NCBI GenBank assembly: GCA_905182995.1
Contig: CAJJDP010000002.1
Span: forward strand, 248,001 to 312,000
Direction of reading: 5' to 3'
Length of the DNA stretch: 64,000 bases
DNA from: Paramecium octaurelia
Taxonomy: Eukaryota > Ciliophora > Oligohymenophorea > Peniculida > Parameciidae
The notes under the pieces were generated by a model. The model was not told the origin of the DNA, did not search any database, and worked only from the letters and a program-made list of their open reading frames with translations. A program made the translations under genes and the position numbers. Below are positions 11,419 to 23,637 of the stretch, piece after piece; the first letter of the stretch is position 1, and each line of letters begins with the position of its first letter.

Positions 11419-12383
11419 ATGTCTAATATTGAATAAGCAAAAAGAAGAAGATCAAGAAGGGGAGAATTATAAGGTGACTTCAAATGCACATTTGAAGGAT
11501 GTGGAAAGGAATATTTAAGTTATCCAGCACTATACACCCACATCAAATCAAAGCATGGACAATAATATATTAAAGGAATGTAAAGACCCTAAGGATAGGG
11601 AAGCAGAGGAAGACCTAGAAGAGATGAAGTAAGGTTCATTAATATATAGTTAAACACTCATCAAGCAATAGAATAACCATCTTTTTTTTTAAAAGTCCAA
11701 ATAGAGGCTAAGCAATCCATAGATGATTTTTTACTTGATTTAGTTGGAGATAAGTATAAATAAATCCTTTAAGGGGAAGCAGAGATGATTTAAAAGTATA
11801 AATCAAATATCAATCTATTAGTGACGATTTATAAGATAAGATTAAATTTGTGTTTCAATTTATTGAAACTAAATTAAACAACAAAAATGAGGAGGACTCT
11901 TTTATGGCTACATTTGCTTAGGTTTTATTTAGAAATGAATACAATTGTGAAACTGAGAATGATCTTATTAAAATCGGATGTGATGAAACTTTATGTCTCT
12001 TCATAAAAGAATTATCTTACACGCTTAATTTAAGATTTTTATAAGAAATCGCCTATTTTCTCTTGAGCTTTAGAAATTATATATTTAACAACCATAACAT
12101 CAACTCGAATTCTTCTCCATTACAATTTGGAGATTTGATGAATCATTTTATGCAAGAAAAGAATACATACTTCAATGATAATATTTTAGAATAGTTTTAT
12201 TAAGAACTTCAAGATTAAGATAAGTATTATTTTATTTTTTATGAAAGATAATTTTTAAAAATAGAGAAATTACAAATCAAAATCGGGCTTCATTTTTGCA
12301 CATGGCTATTTCATTCTAGATATAATAGATAAAAAGTGTAATTTAATGAACTAAGAAATTAAATTTTGGTTTCTTTATTTTGA
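11419..12383 (+). CDS. C2H2 zinc-finger protein, 305 aa
   Basis: Two introns (11629-11649 and 11796-11821). The N-terminus is basic (KRRRSRRGEL) and is followed by one C2H2 finger: FKCTFEGCGKEYLSYPALYT, then HIKSKH. An arginine/glycine linker follows (GQGSRGRPRRDE). The rest is helical and ends with a conserved-looking segment, IKIGLHFCTWLF. A single C2H2 finger with an AT-hook-like GRP linker suggests a DNA- or chromatin-bound protein. The frame ends in TGA at 12381-12383. The next gene begins 33 bp later in exactly the same frame, so the two may be one gene joined by a 36-nt intron (12369-12404). A scrambled pseudogene copy of this region lies at 34.6-35.3 kb. Confidence 0.65.
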
Positions 12384-12416
12384 TAATATAGTTTATATTT
12401 TCAGCTAAAATTTTAT

Positions 12417-15400
12417 ATGACTAAATTATTCATTTATTATAAATAGCCCTTATTATTATAAATTTCATTAATGAAATAAGAGAGACTAATTGCTGAGATT
12501 AAAAAGAATTAATTATAATTAATTTTATTAATATTAGAATGGATACAATATTTATAAGGAATTAATGGTGTGGTTTAGTTTTTGTAAATAACACTTTATA
12601 AAATAAGAATAATAAGATATATTTTAACTAAATAAAACAATAAAGCTATATAGTTTTTTCATTTCTTTAAATCTATCAAAAATCCATTAAATTATATAAT
12701 TATTAAAGAGATTATGAATTTCATTGATGATCCAATGGAAATTGAACAAAGTGATCTGAAAGTTTAAGAAGTTCATTAATAGAACAGATTTCTACATTCG
12801 AAACGAATGATCATAGTAGATGAGAGATCTTAAGCAATAGTACCAGATAAACCAGAAAAAACATTAGAAAAATTTTAGAAGCATGTAAAAGTAGTTATTG
12901 ATATTTAGAAACCAAACCTAATATTTCAAACAGAGCAAATTTAGAATCTTTCTGATATTGATGATTATTTACTTTTTGCATCATCCTTAATCTTGAACCA
13001 GGCAGATGAAACGACAGCAGAAGATACTAAAAAGAAGAATAAAGGATTTAGTGGGGATGGCCTGATTTTAAGTGGTTTAACTTTAACTTAAGAATAAGTA
13101 AATGAAAAGGCATTGATGTTTTTGAAGTTAATGGATTATAACATTATCAAGGCGAAATTTTATTTGTTATTTCCAAGTTTAATAATTTATAATCAATTTA
13201 AACATAAGCATGCTTTAAAATTCAATGATGATTATATGAATGAAAAAATTCAATAGTACATTAGCAAATTAAATGAAGATAAAATGATGCAATAAAATAA
13301 ATGGAGATAAGATTTAATGGAGCTCATAAACAGCAAATAAAAGGTTCATTTGGCTTAATTATAAACATTATTAGAGCAAGGATTGCAATTAAAATATGAG
13401 GTACCTGAATAAATAAAATAAATACATTAATCTTCAATATAAATACAAAAATAATTAAACAAATTATTTAAAGAAAAGTAAACTTTGGAAAAGTTAAAAT
13501 CAGCATTAGAAAAATATGAAGAATAAATTCCAATAATAACACCTGAAATATAATAATTAAGGGATCAAGTTTAAAAATCAGAACAATTCTATTAAAAGTT
13601 GGCTAAGCTTCCTATTCCAACAAGTGAAAATGAAAATTTTGATCTTATTTTTAATAAAATGATATCAAACTCATTAACATAGAAAATTTAACTTAGAGTT
13701 CTTGCTAGTTGCAATTAAGAATATAAATAAATACCTATAGAAATAAAGGCATTTGAATAATTGCATAAAAGATTATATGAATATGTTTTAGATTTAGTTG
13801 AAAAAATTACAAAATTCACAAAAATATAATAAACGAAAACAAGACTTGGTTAATAGAATTCCAATTAGGGAGAAAAAATTGAAAAAATAGCATTAGCCTA
13901 GGCTGGAAAGTTTAATTAACAAATCCTCTAATTGATTGTAACTTGTGATGAGTTTGATTCATTTAATGAACTTTATTAATCAGCAATGGAATTAAATGAA
14001 AAAGCACGATCTTAAATAGATGATCCTGAAATGTAATAGAGGTTACTAGTAGAATTATTGGATTGCCCATTTTATTTAGATGTATAAGAAAAATTATAAA
14101 GCATAATTGATTATTCCTAAATTTTGGATTAAATAAAACAAAATATGTCATCTGGTTAACACCAAGAGGCTAATGATTAAATTTAGACACTTCTAAATAG
14201 GGGGATAATAAATGACGATCTTAAATAGTTACAGGATATCAATCTTAAAGTCTTAGAATGGAATTAATTGGCAAATGAAATCATAAATTATCATGATAAT
14301 GTATCATTGGTTGATGTTTATCAAGAAAGTTTTGAAATACAATAATATCCAAATACTTTATTTTAACCACCTTAGGATATTATTAAATAATTAGCCCCAG
14401 AGACGGTTTAATAAATTAATAAAATAGCTGAGAGAGTTTAAATTTGGAAGGATTAATTAATTTCTTTAATTGATAATAAATAATTACAGGTTCAATAAAC
14501 AAATAAAAAGAGCAGTTAAAATAAATCTTTCAATAAATTATGGGAATTATTTAAAGAAGGTCTGAAATATAAATAAGAGTTATCTTTGATGGTGAAAGTC
14601 AGATAAATTATACTTCAAATATTAGATTGGCATGCATAAGTTGGTATTATAAAATAAACATTAAGAGTTAATGATGATACAACATTATAAATTGATGGCA
14701 TTGAAACAATTAGAAAGATATATATTTAAAAACATGGTTTTTAATAAACTCAAGATTAAATAGATAAATTATAATAGTTTCAATCTCCATTTATTAGTGG
14801 CAATAAAGATTTGTAAATAATTTAGGCATTAACGCAACATATAGAAAAATGGAATAGAAATGCGTAAGAGGCAGTATAAACTTAAAATTAAGATCTAATT
14901 AAAAATTTATTAGATGAAGCTCCAAAATTACCAGTAGAAGAATAATTAGTAAAAGAACTATAAAATTTACATGCTTCTTCTTTAAAAGTTGGTTGGATCA
15001 AATAAGTAATTCAAAGTCAAGACCCCTTATTTGAATCAATTATGATAGCTCTATAAAATGATGAATCAATAAAATAATTAAAGGAAGAAATGCTCTAAAT
15101 TTATGCATAAAATCCATAAAATAAAAAAAAGAAAGAAGGTACAAAATTATCTAAACTTGCACAGAATTTTTTTTTTAATTTTCAGAATACAATCAAGTAT
15201 TACTTAAAACATTTGGCAAATTTAGATGATAACAAACTAAAAAAACTTTAACCAGTAAAAGTTTCAAAGCTTAAAGATTATCAAAGGGATTTATAAAATG
15301 ATGAAATTTCTTAATAAGTTGATGAATGGATTGATTAATTTTAATCATGGCAATATCAGATTCTTAGTTTAAATGATGAGCAATAACCAAAAAAAAAGAA

Positions 15401-15877
15401 GAAGTCTAAAGATTCAGAATCATAACCTGAATCTTATTTTTTAACTGGAGATTTACTTTATTATTTTAAGGTGCCAGAGTTACTATGCCTTGTTTTGTTA
15501 GGAATAGAAAAGAATTATATAAGTTAGGAATTGATAAGTTCTATTGAGAAATTAGTGACTATAAATAATTAAGCTGACATGGCATTGAAAGTTTCAAGTA
15601 TCAAAGATGTTCATTATTATTCTGAGGTATTTATGCCTGAATTTTATGTGATGGCTAAGAAATTTAGAGTTATCAATAATTGGTTATAAATGGCTTAAGA
15701 CATGATTAATGACACTCCAAGATTAAAAAATTTAATTATGGTTCAGAAATTGAAGCCTTTCTTAGAATATGTTGATTAAATTTAGCTTTAAGAATCAAAG
15801 AATTCTTAATCGTAATAATAGTAATAATAATAATAATATTAATCATCATAATCACAACAATAATAATAATAATAAAC

Positions 15878-15917
<40 letters not shown>

Positions 15918-17711
15918 TAAATTTCAAATACCAAAAAAAAAATGTTTAAATCTATAAATAAATTAAAAATATAAAGTCAAGAAGAATCCTTACCAATTAT
16001 TGATTAAGAAAGTGTTTCAATAAAACATTCTAAAAGAGTGAAATAGGTTTCAAAGTTGATGAGAGATGATAATATAGCATTTTACGATGCTAATGTACCT
16101 TTAGGAAAAGCTTTCAAATAAAGCCCTAATGAAATTTAGACATAGGACCCTGTGATATAAGCAATAAAAAAAAATAACAATAAACGATGCTATAAAAAGG
16201 GATTAAATAGAAAAGTATTACCAAATTTAGAAGTGGAAATAAACAGTCCCAATTTTTTAGAGTGGATAAAGATGTAATCTTAAGAACTATTGAATCTTTA
16301 TAGTCAAGAAGAAATATATTGTACTTGCAGACAAGGAGGTGAATCAGCAATCTCAGATCTTTAAATAATTAAAAGTTTACACGAGAATAATGTTTAGTTA
16401 TTTCATTAATAATGTTTAAAATAATAATAACAAGTTAAATATATGGTTTTTTGTGATAATTGTGAAGAATGGTATCATTATGAATGCATGGGAATTAAAA
16501 AATTAAAAGAATAAAATTAAGATAAATATATTTGCAGAAGTATATAATTAATATATATGTAGTCTGTTTGATAAAAATTAATATGCCATTTTTAATTCTA
16601 AATGAAAATCTGTGGGATTAATACATCGATTCTTCATCAGAACTTCATGATAGCTTTTAAAAATAATAGTAGGGTTTAGAAAAAAACATACTACCTAATT
16701 CAGGAGAATACATATACTCTCAATTCTAATTACCAACGGTGGATGAATTCAAAGATTTTCTGAAAATCGGTAAAAGTTTACCAGCATAACTTGTTGAGCT
16801 TGAAATTTTAGAACTCCTTGAGTAAAAATTAGATTAATGGTTAGTATCTTATATTAATTTGAAAAATTATTCTTTGCCATAATTATTAGCATTATATGCA
16901 GAAGGTGAATGGCTACCAATAAGCTTGCCTTAATAAAAGATTCTTTTATCAACTATTTGCCAAAAGGAATTTTTATGCACTGCTAGTGAACTGTTGTAAA
17001 GTAGAGCAACATTTAAGACTAAATAATTGAAAAAACCTTAGATGGATAAAACGGAGTAGCTGTATGCTTATATTAAAGAAAAACATCCTGAATTATTATA
17101 AGAAAGCGATCATTAAGTTATTAAAACTATATAAATGCTAAGAATTTAATAAGACCTAAATAATTAATTTTAATCATAATTAAAATAGCAATAATCATTG
17201 GAGTAATATGATCAATTAGCAATTCAATATGAAAAAGAAATCAAACTCTAAATTTAAAAAACTGAAATCAAATTTTCTTTACCAAAATTAAATGAATTAA
17301 GATAATAGATTACAAAGATTCAACAGTGGAATGCAGAAATACTTGCTATTTTTAAGGATGTTGACGATATTTATACATCAAATGTAAATCTATATAATTA
17401 TTAAATAGTTAAGTTAATAATTTTATGATAGCAAACCTAACTTTTCGGATATTTAAGTCAAATTAAAAGAATATGAAATGATAACGCTGAAAATACAAAA
17501 TCCATACTATGAATTTCTCAAAACCCTTTAATCAAAAGCTGAAGAAATAATTATTAAGATTGATTCAAATTTATGTTAATTGTCATTTGACGAATAATTT
17601 GAATTATGTAGAATAGCATACTAATTAAAATGTAAAATTCCTTAATTCAAGGATCTTGCTAATAAGTAACAATCATATTTAAAATTAGTGTCAGTAAGGA
17701 TGTTCAGATGA
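12417..17711 (+). CDS. large PHD-finger protein with polyglutamine tract, about 1,748 aa
   Basis: A frame of 5.3 kb with two introns (16540-16562 and 17384-17408), ending in TGA at 17709-17711. The first 1,100 residues are almost entirely helical and rich in Q, K and L. A polyglutamine tract encoded by TAA repeats lies near residue 1,130. A PHD finger follows around residues 1,300-1,380: CTC, then FCDNCEEWYHYEC, then ICRIC. That is the C4HC3 ligand order with a long insert after the first pair. The second intron-split half is again helical. PHD fingers read histone-tail modifications, so a chromatin role is likely. The helical arrangement recalls the PLU-1 region of KDM5 demethylases, but no JmjN, ARID or JmjC motif is visible. 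The start is uncertain: ATG 12417 and ATG 12714 are both in frame. Confidence 0.7.
15811..15922 (+). repeat. TAA trinucleotide microsatellite coding for polyglutamine
   Basis: An almost pure run of taa, interrupted by a few tag, caa and tat/tca codons. In the ciliate code TAA, TAG and CAA all mean glutamine, so the run encodes a Q/S-rich tract inside the PHD protein. The reverse strand reads as polyisoleucine in the standard code, which is meaningless here. Such a repeat should be length-polymorphic. Confidence 0.85.
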
Positions 17712-17865
17712 GAATTCTTTAATGGCTTCCATATATCAAAGCAAGGTTATATTGATTTTTAGTTTTTAATTTTAAAATGATTATAATTTTTTATCACTTA
17801 AATTTGAATAAAATTAACACTGAAGTAATTTAGTGAGTTAAATTCTTATATTACAAATTCATAGA

Positions 17866-18525
17866 TCAAACAAAAACTTTAAACGTGCCTCGATTCTTAA
17901 AAAACAAATAAACGAAATCTGAATAAACAAGTACTGCTAATGTTCCTCCAAAAATAGTCGTTGAGCACCACCAACCAGCATGAAATACTCTACAATACCA
18001 ACTAATCACATAAAGACCTCTGTAAATTCCTAAACACAAAACATAATATCCTGCTAGATTTTCCACGTCTTAAATTTTCTACATTAAATTCATTTGTGGT
18101 AAAATTGCTAATGCCTCTAGCCAAATAGAAAATGATTAGCATATCTAAGTCAAGGATGTGCCTGTATGAAAAACTAAAGTGAAGAGGCAAGCTGCAGGAT
18201 AGATATATACATAGAATTAGGATTAATCCTAATCTTTTTGATAAGTCTAATGTATTAGTTAATATAATACCAAACTAAAAGGCTTTTAAAATTTAATCGT
18301 ATAAATTAATAGTGCTGTCAAAGTTAAGTACAATAATCTAAGCACATAATCTATTGTCTCAAAATGTATATTCAGATCGCAAAATCTTGTTAAAAATACT
18401 AAGAAATATATCTCTTGGGTTTTATATGATATCCCTAAGCAACTTCGAGTTTTCTTGATTTTATAGTAAAGTAAGACAAAAGACAGAAAGTGGATAAGCT
18501 CTGCAAAAATTAGAAATTTGTTCAT
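17866..18525 (-). CDS. ERD2: ER lumen protein retaining receptor (KDEL receptor)
   Basis: Intronless, 219 residues, from ATG at 18525 to TGA at 17866-17868. It matches the KDEL-receptor family along its length. The N-terminus (MNKFLIFAELIHFLSFVLLY) leads into the family signature KKTRSCLGISYKTQEIYFLV and FLTRFCDL. The C-terminal half has the usual pattern GYYVLCLGIYRGLYVISWYC, and ends with VYSDFVYLFFKN. About seven hydrophobic segments are visible, as expected. The receptor cycles between Golgi and ER and returns escaped ER residents carrying KDEL-type tails. Its stop faces that of the PHD gene 155 bp away. Confidence 0.93.
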
Positions 18526-18845
18526 ATTTTAATAAATATTAAGTTTAAATAATATAAGTCATAAATAACTTCATAAATAAACTTTGTGCAATGCAGTCAT
18601 AAAAGAATCATCTTCAATTTTGTTACTTAAATCATCTTCAATAGATTGAATACAAATTGATTTCTATTTTATAAATTGTTCCTAAAAGTTTGATTTTTGA
18701 TTTATAACTTTTAACCAAGTCTGTTTCTGTTCAAAAATGAATCAATTTTTATTTAAAATGTGATCTACCAACGATTGCTTGGATCGCTAGATGAGTATTA
18801 TATTATAATAATTTTAATTCTATATATTTTCTATATTTCATTTCT
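18526..18845. other. divergent promoter region between ERD2 and an unknown gene
   Basis: 320 bp separate the starts of ERD2 (minus) and the next plus-strand gene. On the minus strand a frame of about 50 codons ending near 18.56 kb (…WLKVINQKSNFQEQ…) looks coding-like but has no start codon without assuming an intron. It may be a gene relic or a short unrecognised exon. Otherwise I see only AT-rich sequence. Confidence 0.35.
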
Positions 18846-20567
18846 ATGGGGAATAATACTTTTCTGTGCTATGCTGAAGAGAGTACTGAAGAAGATATAA
18901 GATATGAAATCAAATATTCAGAAACTAAATTAGATGTGAATGATTTCTCTTTGTAGCAAACAAAAGAAAAATAATAATTATTTTAGGATGAAACAAATCA
19001 AACTAAAATTTATTCTAATAATTTAGATAGTGAATGTCGTTTTTGCATATCATATTTAAAAACAACTGATTTGAAATTAAGAAAGAAATAAAGCAATTTA
19101 AATAACAACTATCATCCTATACATAATGAGGATTTTAAGAATATACACTACTAAATGGAACCTTTAGTTCAACTTCACAATGATTCGATTTCGAAAATTG
19201 TGTCCACATGGTTTCAATAGGCAATTGCTTTACCAAAATATGTTAAATCTCATGAAATTAAATAAGAGTTTTATGATAATGAAGATCTTCAAACCTTAAT
19301 TTGTTTGAAATGGGGTGTAGTAGACTATTTTAAATTACCACCTCTAATCACATCAAAAGATAACATCATTAGAGAATGTTTTGAAATTTTTTAAAATTTC
19401 TTCCATTATTGCCTTTTCTTCAATGAATTATTCCTTGAAAATTATTCAAAAGCAGATTATAAGACTAATATTTCTTTCTATATCAAATGCTATTAGTGCT
19501 ATTTAAGTCTAATGTATGGATATGCAAATAAGTATGAATAATAAATTGATAAAATGTAATAGATTTACTAACAATAGTTTTCTTTTAAAAATGAAAATAA
19601 TTAATATCCGAATTTTAAGGTGATTGGATATATGATGAGATTTTGGTGTTAAGTCATGCTGACCGATTAAATTTAAAAGATTTTAGAACTAAGCTTCTAA
19701 AATTTGGATTAGTTATAAGATTCTACACTTTTTTATTAATATATAATTTATGCACTGGATGTAAATATAAATGAAGATAATGTTCATTGGATTGGACATA
19801 GAGAAAATTTTAAATATGATAAAAAACTATTAACCTATAAACATTGGAAGACAATAGAGAAAAAAATAAACTTGGATGATGAAAATTACTATACTTAAAT
19901 AAGTGATATGTTGGCTCAATAAAAAAAGTTGTATCCTTAATGGTATTATGACGTGGAGATAGAATTCGATGTTATTAAGAACAATATTAAGAGGATAGTA
20001 AATGAACTTAAATTAAAACAAAAGCGTATATCTACAAGCTTCGTTGATAGCGATGTGGTATTTGAAGATTAGATATCAACAGAGAGTTTAGGCAAGAACT
20101 CAGAAAACTATATTTTTGACTAAAAAGAATCTTCTCATGCATTTTAGAACTACTTAAAATAAATATTAAACAACGATATTATAAATGAAAGTTGTGATTC
20201 ATTAGATTCAATAGAAACACTTGATAAAATTAAAACAAGATTATCTGCTAGCTCTAATACGTCTACTGAAATTAGTACCTCAACTAATTTGTCTAAAAAT
20301 GTTGAAAATATGGAAAAATTGATATCGGATTTAATATTAACAAAAAAAAATTTAAAATAAAGAGAATTCATCTTATAATTAAGAGCTAAAAAATAGAAAT
20401 TATAATCCAAACGAGATATTGAATGGCTTAATTATTTTAAAAAGACATCTTTCATTAAAATTCCTGATAGCCGTGGAAAACTTTAGGTATATATACTAGA
20501 AATTTTGCTTAAATTACAATCTATGAATAATGACTACTACTAGAAACAATTATAAGAATTTAATTGA
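18846..20567 (+). CDS. hypothetical protein, 573 aa
   Basis: A single uninterrupted frame of 574 codons with no intron, very unlikely by chance. The N-terminus is acidic and holds one CRFC motif. The middle (residues 120-330) is helical with many aromatic residues (WGVVDYFKLPPLIT, FFHYCLFFNELFLENY). The C-terminal third is serine-rich with coiled-coil potential. There is no signal peptide and no certain membrane helix. I recognise no family. Confidence 0.7.
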
Positions 20568-20707
20568 ACTATATTTATGTAACTTAATTTAATATTTCAA
20601 AGATTCTCTGTGTGATGAGATAGTAAAATTATACTTTTACAATATTTGAGTATGTTAATGTTGATATTACTAATAAATTTTTATTTTAAATTAATTGTCA
20701 TTAAAAA

Positions 20708-22111
20708 ATGCTTAGTTGGTTCAAAAAAAAGAAGCCTGAGACTAATTAACCATAATAAGAGGAAAAAGATGAGAGCGATTTTGTTGAAGTAAATATTTAA
20801 TAAATTTGAAGGATGATACTTAAGTTGTTACAAATGAGGATAAAGAGTTGGAAGAAAAAGGATTTGATCCAATAGCATAAGTTTAAGAATAGGACAAGGA
20901 AAATGAAGGAATTGCTGATCCAGATAAATTGGAATATGTTGGTTATCACGATATAGCAGGAGATGAAATGCTTTAATTAGTGCTCAACCTTAAAAATTTT
21001 CCAAATGATGAAGAAATTCGTCATGTTGAAGGATATGAAAAAGGAGGGAGAATCTGTGCTGACAAAAAAGTAGTAAGCAAGGCTAGAAGTGTTGGAAAAG
21101 AAATGGTAAAATAAATAGGAAAGAAAATCTTATCAGGATCGTTGAATCTTACTAAAGTTAGTTTCCCTATTAGAGTCATGATTCCTAAAACTGCCTTGGA
21201 AACTGCTGTTCATGGAAGTAATTAATATGAGTAAACTATCATAGCTTCCATATTTCCCTTATACATTACAAAGGCAACAATGACTCCAGATTTTTTGGAA
21301 AGATTCAAATTAGTTATCACAGCAACGTTATCCTCATTTTTTTGGACTAATACATTTTTGAAACCTGTATGTATTGAAATAAATGTAGCTTAATCCAATA
21401 TTGGGTGAAACTTTACAAGCATCATATAATGATGGAACACAAGTATATTGTGAATAAATTATGCATCACCCACCTGTAAGTTACTTTTTAGTTTATGGAC
21501 CAAACAAGAAGTACAAATACTATGGATATTATTTGGTTGAAGGAAGAGCAGGATTAAATTCTGTGACAGTATAAAAAAATTCTATATTAGATTATTAACA
21601 AAGGAAGACGATCAATAGAGTTCAATGATGGGTAAAAGATTGATTTTGATTTTCCTAATGAACTCTATAGTGGGACCTTCTTTGGCTAACTTAGATAGGA
21701 ATCAATAAACAAAATTACATTCCAAGACAAAGCCAATGGATTATCGTGTATTATTGATATTGGAAAAGTTAAAAAGAAGTAAATTTAAATTAAGAAATTA
21801 GAACTTCTGATTATTTCTAAGCAGATATTACATGCAAAGGACAAAAGGTTTCAACAGTATATGGTACATACATAGGTTTCATTAATTTTGATAATGTGAG
21901 ATATTGGGATTATAGATATGTAGTTCCATTCAAAATTAAGATGGATAAATAACCACTTGAAAGTGATCACAAGAACAGATCTGATTTGCAATCTTTGAAA
22001 GCAGGAGATATTCCTATGGCTTAATAAAATAAAGAACTTTTAGAAAATTTATAAAGAAATGACAGAAAGCTAAGAGAGTAATACGAAAAATAAAAGAAAT
22101 CCAAAAAGTGA
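20708..22111 (+). CDS. oxysterol-binding protein-related lipid transfer protein (ORD domain)
   Basis: Four introns (20789-20811, 21367-21388, 21569-21590, 21779-21801) give 437 residues. The OSBP-related domain fills residues 90-430. The family signature is present as NPILGETLQ followed by YCEQIMHHPPVSYF (consensus ExxxHHPP). The C-terminus has the expected pattern YRYVVPF, then ESDHKNRSDLQSLKAGD, then ENLQRNDRKLREQYEKQ. The protein exchanges sterol or PI4P between membranes at contact sites. There is no PH domain or FFAT motif, so this is a short ORP of the yeast Osh4 type, with an acidic N-terminal extension. The first intron ends in AAG, which keeps the frame. Confidence 0.9.
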
Positions 22112-22272
22112 ATTCAAAGTTAGTGTTAAAATATAAATAAATTAATTGATCTTTCTCTCTTAGATTCTACGTTAATCGGAAATTTTATTTAACCTTCAAA
22201 CTTATATCTGTATGTTAATTACAACTCAATCATATAAAAATAAATATCATTTAATATTTCAATAAATACTCT

Positions 22273-23166
22273 TCAAAATACTCCTTCAAAGACATCATCT
22301 GTTATAGTTTTTACTGATTGTGCTAATCCTGCCACACTAAATCTTGATTCATTAGCAGCTTTTTTTCTTATTAAATTTATGAGATGATGAACATGCAAAA
22401 TAGATTCATCCCTTATATTGATAGATGAAACAATGAATAATAATAATTCCATAGATCGATCGCTCATTTAAACTTTAAAAATCTAGTCCTATACACCGTG
22501 ATATTCCAGAGTTTTTAATTCTTAATTTGTATATGATGATCCGCAAAATATATATCCTAACCTTATGGCTTATTTTAATATCACTAAGTCCATTTAATTC
22601 AGATATATTAAAAATAGCTCAAGTAGCATTTAATGAATTTCCAATAAATTTGTTTATGTAATTTCAGTAATGATTTAATACTATTTTCTTTTTTTTGAAT
22701 TATTAAAAATGTTTTCATATTTATTCTTCATAACTGGCAAGCTGTCTAAAGATAGATGAGTTTAATTCTCTTAATTAATAAAATCCAAATATTCATTATA
22801 AACAGCTAACAATAATACGGATACAATTTCCTCTCCGTTCAGTATATTTAATGAAATAAGACTTGGAATAACACTAATAACTAAAACGTCAGCTCTGTAT
22901 TATTTCCATTTTTAAGATGATTTCACAATAGTAAACAATACACTGTAAAACTGCTTATCGTTATCTACAAGCTTTTAAGTTATTAATAGGCTAATTCGTT
23001 AACTATTCTTCATCAAAGTTTATATTAATTAGCCTTAGGTTCTCAAAAAAATAATTAAAAATTTTACTTAAATTCCTGCCAACAACTCCTTTAAATCACC
23101 ATCTTGAGGTTGATAATTAGTTTCTTACATTCTTTTTATGATTGCAAAGCTTTTATCTTCTTGCAT
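22273..23166 (-). CDS. hyccin-like (FAM126-type) protein, 297 aa
   Basis: An uninterrupted frame from ATG at 23166 to TGA at 22273. It is helical throughout. Several stretches are spaced like the hyccin/FAM126 fold: VLVISVIPSLISLNILNGEE followed by IVSVLLLAVYN, and later a C-terminal region ending NESRFSVAGLAQSVKTI. Hyccin stabilises the plasma-membrane complex of PI4-kinase III-alpha with TTC7 and EFR3. The resemblance is by eye and moderate. The alternative is another helical-repeat protein. Its stop lies 160 bp from that of the OSBP-like gene. Confidence 0.45.
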
Positions 23167-23229
23167 CGATTTATAGGATTTATAATAATATAATTAATAT
23201 ATTTAATTATTAATTTTCACATTTTCCTA

Positions 23230-23637
23230 ATGGATATAGATCAAACTCGAGATTAGATGTAACTTAAGTAATTAGATGACTCTTAATAGCCTTTTCTAAA
23301 TTTATTAATAACGTTACGACTTGAATTTCTAACCATTTCATATATGTAATTAAATTGTCTTATTGAATATAAAAAAGTGTTCTACATTTACTTTATGAAA
23401 CCTTTTCCTCGCGAATATGGCACTTTAATATCAAAAAAAAAACTTATAATTTATTTTTTTCTAAAAATTTTATTAATTAATTTATTGAAAAAATGTCATT
23501 ATAATAAGCCTAAATCATTCCTAAACATTAAACCCAAAAGGATGTGGAGAATCAAAAAAAAAAAAATTATATTAAAAATGAATAATCCTAACAAGGTTAT
23601 AATAATAAAATCCTATAGGAAATATCAGATGATTTGA
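23230..23637 (+). CDS. doubtful short gene overlapping the next one
   Basis: From ATG at 23230 a frame of 135 codons runs to TGA at 23635-23637. The first 45 residues look like a protein (QQPFLNLLITLRLEFLTISY). The rest is lysine- and isoleucine-rich low complexity and overlaps, in another frame, the start of the repeat-containing gene at 23493. There is faint similarity to the LEF/PEY pattern of Mediator subunit Med31, too weak for a name. A shorter spliced gene ending before 23493 is more likely. Confidence 0.25.

Noticed and set aside
15736-15927. Polyisoleucine frame on the minus strand
   Set aside because: It is the reverse complement of the TAA repeat that encodes glutamine in the PHD gene on the plus strand.
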